Assembly: GCA_016463385.1 (NCBI GenBank)
Contig: JAEMRL010000061.1
Span: 3,342 to 9,842 of the forward strand
Direction: 5' to 3'
Length of the DNA: 6,501 bases
Source of the DNA: Thermoleophilia bacterium
GTDB taxonomy: Bacteria > Actinomycetota > Thermoleophilia > Miltoncostaeales > Miltoncostaeaceae
The translations under genes were made by a program, and so were the position numbers. Within the stretch, counting starts at the first letter, position 1; every line of letters begins with the position of its first letter. Positions 1-5,666 of the stretch are shown here, piece by piece. Under the pieces are notes generated by a model that saw only the letters and a program-made list of their open reading frames with translations, had not been told where the DNA came from and ran no database searches.

Positions 1-812
1 TGATCCAGGTCGAGCTCGCGCGCGTCGCGTGGGGCCTGGATGTCCACCGGCTCGTCGAAGCCCGACAGCGTGGCGGTGAGGTCGAGGTCGATCGCGCCGA
101 CCCCCTCGACCACTCCGGTCCCGTCGCCCTTCAGGACGAGGTGGACGCGGCGGGGGCGAAGATCCTCGGTTCCGATCCACGCCTCGACCAGGCCCTCCTG
201 AAGCGCCGACTCGAGCTCGGCCGGCGGGACCTGCGCGCCGCTCGATCCGAGCAGCGGGCCGAGGTCGCCGAAGGCGGCGGCCGCGTCGATGCCGCCGGTC
301 ACCTTCACCGTGTCGGTGCCGTCGATCTCCTCACGGCCGGCCTCGGCGGGGTCCGTCATCCAGGCCGCGAGGGCGGGGTAGAGCTCGCCGAAGTCGAAGA
401 GCGCCACCTGCTCGGGCGGCAGCGCCAGGCGGAAGTCCTGGCCGAGCGCGCCCACGAAGACCTCGTCGCCCACCCGGGTCAGGTTGACCTGCGGCGAGAA
501 GGAGGCCAGATCGATGCGGGCGTCGATCGAGGCCCGGTCGGGCGGCTGCACCGGTCCCTCGCCCGAGAGCGAGAGCGGGCCGTCGAGCAGGCCGGCCGTC
601 GGTCCCGCGGCCGCCGCGGCCAGGTCGAGCTGCCCCTCGGCGTCGACGGCGATCCGGAAGGTCTCGAGCTCGGCGGCCGCTGCGGCCGAGCGGTCGAGCA
701 GCTCCTGCGGGGTGAGGCCCTCCGAGAGGTCCTCGCCGCCGCCTCCGCCTCCGCAGGCGGACAGGGCCAGCGCCGCGATGACGGCGAGCAGGGCGGCGAG
801 TGCGGTGCGCAT
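1..812 (-). CDS. LppX/LprG-like secreted lipoprotein (3' end outside window)
   Basis: The reading frame is open from an ATG at 812-810 to the left edge (270 codons, no stop). The N-terminus is a textbook lipoprotein signal: MRT, a hydrophobic Ala/Leu stretch, then lipobox LSAC with Cys20 as the predicted lipidated residue, followed by six glycines as a flexible tether. The mature part has the pattern of the actinobacterial LppX/LprAFG family (LolA-like half-barrel): a helical LTPQELLDRSAAA segment, alternating strands, VNLTRVGDEVFVG, an Asp-Gly-Thr-Asp-Thr-Val-Lys-Val strand, and a late LSGFDEPVDIQAP motif typical of the family's C-terminus. The stop is therefore probably just outside the window. 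Known members bind lipids or lipoglycans at the outer face of the membrane; the ligand here is unknown. The first gene on the plus strand is divergent, only about 30 bases away. The SD is weak (GGTGG about 11 bases upstream). Family assignment is by pattern, so moderate confidence; that it is a lipoprotein is more certain. Confidence 0.8.
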   Translation of the reverse strand, partial: MRTALAALLAVIAALALSACGGGGGGEDLSEGLTPQELLDRSAAAAAELETFRIAVDAEGQLDLAAAAAGPTAGLLDGPLSLSGEGPVQPPDRASIDARIDLASFSPQVNLTRVGDEVFVGALGQDFRLALPPEQVALFDFGELYPALAAWMTDPAEAGREEIDGTDTVKVTGGIDAAAAFGDLGPLLGSSGAQVPPAELESALQEGLVEAWIGTEDLRPRRVHLVLKGDGTGVVEGVGAIDLDLTATLSGFDEPVDIQAPRDARELDLD

Positions 813-841
813 CGGCGATCGGGCCACCGGAGCGGTATAGC

Positions 842-1633
842 ATGGCCGCCGATGCGCGGGCGATCAGCAGGCACGTGAGCGATCCCCGACTCCGGATCGT
901 CCCCGTCGGGGTCGGTGCCGCCTACTCCGCGCCCGGTGAGGCGCAGAGCTCCTACCTCGTGAGCGCCGCCGGGCGGTCTGTGGCCATCGATCTGGGATCG
1001 GGCACCTTGAACCTCCTGCAGCGGCGGATCGCCCCCGAGGACCTCGACGCCCTGGTCATCACGCATCTGCACCCCGACCACTGCGTCGACCTCATGGCGC
1101 TGCGCGTCTACATGGTGTGGGGGCCCGGGGCGGGACGCGTGCTCACCGTGCACGGCCCGCCCGGGCTGCGCGAGCGCCTGGTCGCGTTCTCGGGGTCCGA
1201 CGGCTGGGACCGCGCCTTCGACTTCCGCGAGCTGGCGGCCGGCGGGGGCGAGATCGACCTGGGCGACGGCCTCGTGCTGCGCCACCGCGAGGTGCCGCAC
1301 CTGCCACCCACCCACGCCGTGCGCCTCGAGCACGACGGGCGGTCCATCTGCTTCTCGGCCGACTGCGCCCCCAACGACGCGCTCGTCGAGCTGGCGCGCG
1401 GGTGCCAGGTGCTGGTGTGCGAGTGCTCCTTCGGCGCCGGTGAGGTGCCCGAGGGCGTGCCGCACCTCAACGCCCGCGACGCCGGGGGCATCGCCGCGCG
1501 CGCCGGGGTGGGCCGCCTGCTGCTGGTGCACTGCTCGCCGGAGTTCGACCGCGACGCCGCCCTGGTGGTCGCCGGCGAGGTGTTCGGCGGCCCGGTGGAG
1601 TGGGCGCGCCAGGGCGAGGCGGTGGCCGCGTGA
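842..1633 (+). CDS. MBL-fold metallo-hydrolase, RNase Z-like class
   Basis: A 263-residue protein with the whole metallo-beta-lactamase metal-site set, numbered from the ATG at 842: first strands RLRIVPVGVG (17-25) and SVAIDLGSG (46-54); H75-L-H77-P-D79-H80; a His in VPHLPPTHAVRL (H153); FSADC with bridging Asp174; HLNARDAG (H208); and LLLVHCSP with H230. The order and the HLNA...VHCSP ending resemble the RNase Z/ElaC-like branch, but it is shorter than typical RNase Z and I see no clear flexible-arm insertion. Substrate therefore cannot be named; a phosphodiesterase or other small-molecule hydrolase is possible. No signal peptide, so probably cytoplasmic. Start is uncertain: ATG 842 has GGAG nine bases upstream (829-832), while GTG 875 would leave only five residues before the first core strand and has a poorly spaced AGCAGG. 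An upstream GTG at 800 would overlap the divergent lipoprotein gene and is less likely. It overlaps the next gene by four bases. Confidence 0.88.
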   Translation: MAADARAISRHVSDPRLRIVPVGVGAAYSAPGEAQSSYLVSAAGRSVAIDLGSGTLNLLQRRIAPEDLDALVITHLHPDHCVDLMALRVYMVWGPGAGRVLTVHGPPGLRERLVAFSGSDGWDRAFDFRELAAGGGEIDLGDGLVLRHREVPHLPPTHAVRLEHDGRSICFSADCAPNDALVELARGCQVLVCECSFGAGEVPEGVPHLNARDAGGIAARAGVGRLLLVHCSPEFDRDAALVVAGEVFGGPVEWARQGEAVAA

Positions 1634-1911
1634 ACTGGCTCCGCACGAGGCGGCGCCCCGTCGGGCGGAGGGCCATGGTGATCGCGGTCGTGCTCAGCCT
1701 GCTGCTGCCGGGCCTCGGCCACGCCTACTCGCTCCACCTCCCGCGCGCGCTGGTGTGGTTCGGCGGCACGATCCTCGTCGGGCTGGTGCTGAACGGCGGC
1801 GAGGAGAACACCGCGCTGGCGCTCTGGATGGCCGGCGCGCTCGCCGTGCTGGCCGCATTGGACGTGGTTCTCGCCATGTGGCTCGACTCGCGGCCGTCGG
1901 GCCGTCGGTAG
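1630..1911 (+). CDS. Small membrane protein with PGLGHAY motif
   Basis: A 93-residue protein starting at the GTG that overlaps the previous stop (GTGA, 1630-1633), an arrangement that usually means translational coupling by terminating ribosomes. The N-terminus is strongly basic (NWLRTRRRPVGRR, about residues 2-14), followed by probable membrane segments at roughly 16-34, 42-57 and 66-86, and a short charged tail (DSRPSGRR). The basic N-terminus predicts a cytoplasmic N-end by the positive-inside rule. The first segment contains LLLPGLGHAYSL, a PGLG-x-x-Y turn seen in many small uncharacterised TM2-like or PGLGQ-type membrane proteins with no assigned function. I cannot assign a function. Partnership with the overlapping metallo-hydrolase is inferred from the overlap only. 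The longer frame upstream (GTG/ATG near 1600) would overlap the hydrolase by more and is unnecessary. Confidence 0.78.
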   Translation: MNWLRTRRRPVGRRAMVIAVVLSLLLPGLGHAYSLHLPRALVWFGGTILVGLVLNGGEENTALALWMAGALAVLAALDVVLAMWLDSRPSGRR

Positions 1912-1919
1912 GCGAAAGG

Positions 1920-1925
1920 TAAACT
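1920..1925 (+). promoter_or_regulatory. Candidate -10 box TAAACT for the sigma-factor transcript
   Basis: TAAACT matches the TANNNT core of housekeeping -10 boxes (four of six to TATAAT). No recognisable -35 lies 16-18 bases upstream. The predicted start of transcription is about 1932, which is exactly the A of an ATG opening a nine-codon ORF. It sits in the 46-base gap between the membrane-protein stop and the sigma-factor GTG. Without mapped transcript ends this is a candidate only; read-through from the upstream pair is also possible. Confidence 0.4.
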
Positions 1926-1931
1926 GATCCG

Positions 1932-1961
1932 ATGCTCAGTCGACCGATAGGCATGCCGTGA
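1932..1961 (+). CDS. Possible nine-codon leader ORF upstream of the sigma factor
   Basis: ATG at 1932 opens a frame reading MLSRPIGMP that stops at TGA 1959-1961. That TGA overlaps the sigma-factor GTG (1958-1960) as GTGA, the same coupling geometry as the previous gene pair. Its ATG lies exactly six bases after the TAAACT hexamer, so it could be read from a leaderless transcript; the nearest purine run (GAAAGG, 1914-1919) is about 12 bases away, too far for a good SD. The ORF is so short that chance is a real alternative, and nothing in the peptide (no run of one amino acid, no Cys, no known stalling motif) suggests attenuation. Confidence 0.25.
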   Translation: MLSRPIGMP

Positions 1962-2776
1962 CCTGGGACGCATTCAAACGTGGGAGCGCCGGGGCCGCCC
2001 AGGGCGAGGAAGAGCTCCGCATGCTCTGGCGGCGGTACAAGGAGCACAAGGACCCCGCCGCCCGCGACCGCCTGATCCTCACCTTCGCCCCGCTGGTGAA
2101 GTACGTGGCCGGCCGCATGAACAGCCACCTGCCGGCGCACGTCGAGGAGACCGACCTGATCTCGTACGGCCTGCTCGGGCTGATCGGGGCCGTCGAGCGC
2201 TTCGATCCCGACCGGCAGGTGAAGTTCGAGACCTACGCCGTGTCGCGCATCAAGGGCTCGATCATCGACGAGCTGCGCTCGCTCGACTGGGTGCCGCGCT
2301 CGGTGCGCGCCCGCTCGCGCGAGATCGAGCGCAAGGCGACCGAGCTGGAGCACCGGCTGCAGCGCGCCCCCACCGAGGAGGAGCTGGCGGCGGCCCTCGG
2401 CATGGAGCTCGACGACTTCCGCGCCGCCATCACCCAGATCTCGAACTCGTCGATCGTCGCGCTCGACGAGACCTGGAGCGTCTCCTCGGGGGGCGAGTCT
2501 CTGACGCTCATCGACACCATCGGCGACTCGCGCCTCACGAACCCCTCCGACCTGCTCGACGTGACCGAGCTGCGCGACACGCTCGCCGACGCCATCGCGC
2601 GCCTCCCCGAGCGGGAGAAGATCGTCGTCGCGCTCTACTACTACGACGGCCTGACGCTGCGCCAGATCGGCGACGTCCTGGGCGTCACCGAGAGCCGCGT
2701 GAGCCAGCTCCACACCAAGGCGATCCTCCGCCTGAAGGGACGTTTGCAAGGGGATGGCGAGGTTGACCAGGACTAG
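1958..2776 (+). CDS. RNA polymerase sigma factor, FliA/WhiG (sigma-28) family
   Basis: A 272-residue sigma-70-superfamily factor of group 3. Region 2 (about 36-108) includes LVKYVAGRMNSHLP, the core-binding ETDLISYGLLGLIGAVERFDP and the promoter-melting FETYAVSRIKGSIIDELRSLDWVPRSVR, all typical of FliA/WhiG/SigD. Region 3 covers about 118-165 (APTEEELAAALGM). A linker with VALDETW (167-173) follows. Region 4 (about 205-262) contains LPEREKIVVALYYYDGLTLRQIGDVLGVTESRVSQLHTKA, with the DNA-binding helix-turn-helix near 232-252. There is no region 1.1, as expected. Family members direct flagellar, sporulation or other developmental promoters, usually under an anti-sigma factor. No flagellar gene or anti-sigma gene is visible here, so I do not give a symbol. 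The GTG start is preceded by ATAGG (1947-1951) at six bases, a weak SD; there is no in-frame alternative close by. The next gene lies 50 bases downstream in the same direction and is likely on the same transcript. Confidence 0.93.
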   Translation: MTWDAFKRGSAGAAQGEEELRMLWRRYKEHKDPAARDRLILTFAPLVKYVAGRMNSHLPAHVEETDLISYGLLGLIGAVERFDPDRQVKFETYAVSRIKGSIIDELRSLDWVPRSVRARSREIERKATELEHRLQRAPTEEELAAALGMELDDFRAAITQISNSSIVALDETWSVSSGGESLTLIDTIGDSRLTNPSDLLDVTELRDTLADAIARLPEREKIVVALYYYDGLTLRQIGDVLGVTESRVSQLHTKAILRLKGRLQGDGEVDQD

Positions 2777-2782
2777 TTGAGG

Positions 2783-2800
2783 GGTGAGACTGCGTCTCCC
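2783..2800 (+). other. Small hairpin after the sigma-factor stop
   Basis: GAGAC (2786-2790) pairs with GTCTC (2794-2798) around a TGC loop; GG/CC (2783-2784 with 2799-2800) extends the stem past one bulged T. There is no T-run after it, so it does not look like an intrinsic terminator; it may be a transcript-processing or attenuation element, or have no role. Confidence 0.4.
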
Positions 2801-2801
2801 G

Positions 2802-2818
2802 GCCTTGTGAGGAAAGGC
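2802..2818 (+). promoter_or_regulatory. Hairpin holding the Shine-Dalgarno region of the EF-G-like gene
   Basis: GCCTT (2802-2806) is complementary to AAGGC (2814-2818), with a seven-base loop GTGAGGA (2807-2813). The purine run GAGGAAAGG (2809-2817), which is the ribosome-binding site for the following gene, is split between the loop and the 3' arm. A five-pair stem is weak alone, but the position suggests that ribosome access could depend on folding or on ribosomes arriving from the sigma-factor gene. Confidence 0.4.
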
Positions 2819-2826
2819 ACGATGTG

Positions 2827-4839
2827 ATGGCGCACCCCGACCCCTCCCAACTGCGGAACGTCGCGGTGCTCGGGCACCGCGGGAGCGGCAAGACGAGCCT
2901 GGTCGAGGCCATGCTCTTCGCCGCAGGAAGCACCACCCGCCTCGGGCGCGTCGCCGACGGGACCACCGTCTGCGACTTCGACGAGGACGAGCGCAAGCGC
3001 GGCATGAGCGTGTCGGCCGCGCTCTGCCACCTCACCTGGAACGGCGTGAAGGTGAACCTGGTGGACACGCCCGGAGAGGCCTCCTTCCAGGGCGACACCA
3101 TCGCCGCCCTGCGCGCCGTCGACGCGGCGCTGATGGTGATCAACGCCGCCTCGGGCATCGAGGTGCAGACCGAGCGCCTCTGGCGGCGGGCCGCCGACCT
3201 CGGGCTGCCGCGCGCGATCGTCGTCAACATGCTCGACCGCGACCGCGCCGACTTCGACATGGTGCTGGCCGGTTTGGCCGAGCTCGCCCCGGGCGCCGTC
3301 GCGATCCAGATCCCGATCGGCCGCGAGTCGGGCTTCACCGGCGTCGTCAACCTCGTGTCGATGACCGCCACCACCTACGCCGACGGCGCCACCGCGGGCG
3401 TCACGGGCCCGATCCCCGACGAGCTCGCCGGACCGGCCCAGGCGGCGCGCGAGCACCTCATCGACGTGGTCGCCGAGCGCGACGACGCGCTGATCGAGAA
3501 GTACCTCGAGGGCCAGGAGATCACCACCGACGAGCTAATCGGCGGCCTGCTCGGCGGCGTGGCCGAGGGGCGCCTGTCACCCGTCGTCTGCACCGCCGGG
3601 GGCACCTGCGTGGGGGTCGACCGCGCGCTCGACCTGATCGTCGAGGCGCTGCCCTCACCCGCGGCCGCCGGCGCGAGCGCCGAGGGCCCGGCCGTCGCGC
3701 TCTGCTTCAAGACCCTCGCCGACCAGTTCAGCGGGCGCATCACCCTGATGCGGGTCTTCTCGGGCGTGCTGCCCAGCGACAGCCACGCCTCGTGCGCGCG
3801 CACCGCCCACAAGGAGCGGGTGGGCCAGCTCTTCACGCTGCAGGGCAAGGAGCACGTGCCGATCCAGGAGATCGGCCCCGGCGACATCGGTGCAGTCGCC
3901 AAGCTGAAGGAGGTGCTGACCGGCGATGTGCTCGTGACCGGGGAGACCACGGTCGAGTTCCCGCCGATCGATCTCCCCACGCCCCTGATGAGCTTCGCCG
4001 TCACCGCGCACGACCAGGCCGACGAGGACAAGCTCAACGCCTCGCTGCGGCGGATGATCGACGAGGACCCCACGCTCGAGCTGCACCACGACGAGGAGAC
4101 CGGCGACCTGATCCTGTCGGGGCTCTCGCAGATGCACGTCGAGGTGGTGGCCGGCCGCGTCGAGCGCCGCTTCGGGGTGGCGATGGACCTCGCCCCGCCG
4201 CACGTGCCGTACCACGAGACGATCACCCGCGAGGCCCAGGCCGAGGGCAAGCACAAGAAGCAGAGCGGCGGCCGCGGCCAGTACGCCGACTGCTGGCTGA
4301 GGGTGGAGCCCCTGCCGCGCGGCGGCGGCTTCGAGTTCGTCGACAAGGTCGTGGGCGGCGCCGTCCCCCGCGCCTTCATCCCGGCGGTCGAGAAGGGCGT
4401 CATCGAGGCGCTCAAGCAGGGCGAGCTCGGCGGCTACCCGGTGGTCGACGTGCGCGTGACCCTCTACGACGGCAAGCACCACCCGGTCGACTCGTCGGAG
4501 ATGGCCTTCAAGATCGCCGGGTCGCTCGGCGTGCGGGCCGCCCTCGCCCAGGCGGGGCCGGTGCTGCTCGAGCCGATCATGCGCGTCGAGGTGACCGTCC
4601 CGTCCGAGCACGTGGGCGACGTGATGGGCGACCTCAACTCCCGCCGCGGCCACCCCCTCGGCATGGAGGCCCGCGGCCACGACGAGATCATCCGCGCCGA
4701 GGTGCCGATGGCCGAGATGCTCGGCTACGCCAACGACCTGCGGGCGATGACCGGGGGCCGCGGCGACTCGACGATGGAGTTCGATCACTACGCCCAGGTG
4801 CCGGCGCACCTGGCGGGGAAGGCGCACGCCGCGGCCTGA
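2827..4839 (+). CDS. EF-G-like translational GTPase, EF-G2 type
   Basis: A 670-residue protein covering all five EF-G domains: GTPase domain (1 to about 275) with P-loop GHRGSGKT (16-23), switch region DEDERKRGMSVSAA (52-65), DTPGE (80-84) and NMLDRDRADF (134-143); domain II (about 288-372); domain III (about 385-460); domain IV (about 462-577) with GGRGQYAD and the tip loop HHPVDSSEMAF, keeping the tip His (H552); and domain V (about 578-665) with LLEPIMRVEVTVPSE and GYANDLRAMTGGRGDSTMEF. The G-domain opening (GHxGSGKT, then Gly-Arg-Val-x-Asp-Gly-Thr-Thr) fits the EF-G2/FusA2 paralogue group rather than canonical FusA, and no rpsL, rpsG or tuf gene is adjacent. Two key positions are odd: the catalytic His of G3 is Glu84, and the Lys of the NKxD guanine motif is Met135. 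Role of the group in translation is poorly defined. ATG 2827 was chosen; GTG 2824 is equally possible and adds one residue. The SD is GAGGAAAGG. Confidence 0.93.
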   Translation: MAHPDPSQLRNVAVLGHRGSGKTSLVEAMLFAAGSTTRLGRVADGTTVCDFDEDERKRGMSVSAALCHLTWNGVKVNLVDTPGEASFQGDTIAALRAVDAALMVINAASGIEVQTERLWRRAADLGLPRAIVVNMLDRDRADFDMVLAGLAELAPGAVAIQIPIGRESGFTGVVNLVSMTATTYADGATAGVTGPIPDELAGPAQAAREHLIDVVAERDDALIEKYLEGQEITTDELIGGLLGGVAEGRLSPVVCTAGGTCVGVDRALDLIVEALPSPAAAGASAEGPAVALCFKTLADQFSGRITLMRVFSGVLPSDSHASCARTAHKERVGQLFTLQGKEHVPIQEIGPGDIGAVAKLKEVLTGDVLVTGETTVEFPPIDLPTPLMSFAVTAHDQADEDKLNASLRRMIDEDPTLELHHDEETGDLILSGLSQMHVEVVAGRVERRFGVAMDLAPPHVPYHETITREAQAEGKHKKQSGGRGQYADCWLRVEPLPRGGGFEFVDKVVGGAVPRAFIPAVEKGVIEALKQGELGGYPVVDVRVTLYDGKHHPVDSSEMAFKIAGSLGVRAALAQAGPVLLEPIMRVEVTVPSEHVGDVMGDLNSRRGHPLGMEARGHDEIIRAEVPMAEMLGYANDLRAMTGGRGDSTMEFDHYAQVPAHLAGKAHAAA

Positions 4840-4863
4840 GCACACCGACCATGTGAGCCCGAC

Positions 4864-4869
4864 TACGAT
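4864..4869 (+). promoter_or_regulatory. Candidate -10 box TACGAT for a leaderless Nif3 transcript
   Basis: TACGAT fits TANNNT and lies exactly six bases before ATG 4876, so transcription would begin at or next to the start codon. No convincing -35 is seen. The 36-base gap (4840-4875) has no good SD for this ATG, which favours a leaderless message or read-through from the EF-G-like gene. Confidence 0.4.
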
Positions 4870-4875
4870 GGGCCG

Positions 4876-5655
4876 ATGTTCGTCGCCCAGATCCTCGGAG
4901 CGCTCGAGCGCCTGGCGCCGGCGGCGCTCGCTGAGGAGTGGGACAACGTCGGCCTCCTGGTCGGGCGCCACAACCAGCCCGTGCGTCGCGTGCTGGTGGC
5001 GCTGGAGCTGCGCGACGAGGTGCTGGGCGAGGCGCGCGAGTTCGACTGCGACACGATCCTGACGCACCACCCGGTGATCTTCCCGGCGCTCTCGTCGGTC
5101 ACCGACGCGCCCTCCGGCGGGCTGGTGCTCGACGCCGCCGAGTCGCGCATCGCCGTGATCGCGGCGCACACCAACCTCGACGCCGCGCGCGGGGGCCTCA
5201 ACGACGTGATGGCCGAGATCCTCGGCATGACCGGCTGTGAGCCTCTGCGGCCGAGCGCGTCCCACCCCTCGTGCGGGCTCGGGCGCATCGGCCGCGTGCG
5301 GGCGACGACGCTCGGCGGCCTGGTGGAGCGGGTCACCTCCGGGTTCGACGGGGCGCCGGTCTCCTACGCGGGCGATCCCTGGACCACGGTGGAGCGGGTG
5401 GCCTGCTGCACCGGATCCGGCGGCTCGCTGATCGGCGACGCGCGCGAGGCGGGCGCCGACGCCTACGTCACCAGCGACCTGAAGTACCACGACGCCGACC
5501 GCGCCGAGGGCCTCCCGCTCGTGACGCTGTCGCACGCGCGCGCCGAGCGGATCGCCCTGAAGCGCTGGACCAAGGTGCTGGCGAAGGCGCTCGCGCCCGA
5601 GCGGGTCGAGGTCCGCTTCGCCGACACCGACACCGACCCCTGGCAGACCTCCTGA
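4876..5655 (+). CDS. Nif3-like dinuclear metal protein (YbgI/DUF34 family)
   Basis: A 259-residue protein with the Nif3 family motifs in order: EEWDNVGLLVG (20-30), ILTHHPVIF (61-69), AHTNLDAARGGLND (97-110), the GSGGSLIGDAREAGADAYVTSDLKYHDA stretch (180-207) and LSHARAE (218-224). The expected dimetal ligands are all present: H64, H65, D102, H220 and E224, with spacing almost identical to E. coli YbgI. The usual GHYxSE signature is degenerate here (SHARAE), keeping only His and Glu. Length matches the short form, without the middle insert seen in about 370-residue bacterial members. Often annotated as a GTP cyclohydrolase I type 2 homologue, but the true reaction is not established; a metal-dependent hydrolase or metal-handling role is the usual view. 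Cytoplasmic, no signal peptide. The start has no SD but follows a -10-like box by six bases. It converges on the AlkD-like gene, six bases between the stops. Confidence 0.92.
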   Translation: MFVAQILGALERLAPAALAEEWDNVGLLVGRHNQPVRRVLVALELRDEVLGEAREFDCDTILTHHPVIFPALSSVTDAPSGGLVLDAAESRIAVIAAHTNLDAARGGLNDVMAEILGMTGCEPLRPSASHPSCGLGRIGRVRATTLGGLVERVTSGFDGAPVSYAGDPWTTVERVACCTGSGGSLIGDAREAGADAYVTSDLKYHDADRAEGLPLVTLSHARAERIALKRWTKVLAKALAPERVEVRFADTDTDPWQTS

Positions 5656-5666
5656 GGCCCCTCAGG
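5651..5666. terminator. Symmetric hairpin spanning both convergent stop codons
   Basis: CCTGAG (5651-5656), loop GCCC, CTCAGG (5661-5666): a perfect six-pair stem readable from both strands. The TGA of the Nif3 gene (5653-5655) lies in one arm and the complement of the AlkD-like gene's TGA (5662-5664) in the other. The position suits a bidirectional terminator, but neither strand has a T-run, so any termination would be of the GC-hairpin type common in high-GC actinobacteria, or factor dependent. Confidence 0.45.

Noticed and set aside
141..878. Plus-strand open frame of 245 codons opposite the lipoprotein gene
   Set aside because: The opposite strand has a lipobox signal peptide and a coherent family pattern, whereas this frame is Arg/Gly/Glu-rich with no motif.
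331..1531. Two further minus-strand frames (331-843 and 479-1531) around the lipoprotein start
   Set aside because: Both are in the wrong frame relative to the lipoprotein and give Arg/Pro-rich sequence; the longer one is also antisense to the metallo-hydrolase.
1694..2749. Minus-strand open frame of 351 codons opposite the membrane-protein and sigma-factor genes
   Set aside because: No recognisable domain, biased composition, and fully antisense to a well-supported sigma factor.
2783..2800. The GAGAC/GTCTC hairpin as an intrinsic terminator of the sigma-factor gene
   Set aside because: Short stem with a bulge and no T-run; the next gene starts 27 bases on in the same direction.
2777..2805. 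TTGAGG (2777-2782) as a -35 for a separate EF-G-like promoter
   Set aside because: At 16-18 bases downstream there is only GC-rich sequence (around CGGCCT) with no -10-like hexamer.
3655..5535. Long minus-strand open frame of 626 codons opposite the EF-G-like and Nif3 genes
   Set aside because: It lies antisense to two genes with clear family motifs and translates to low-complexity Arg/Ala/Val/Gly-rich sequence with no domain; a GC-bias shadow frame.
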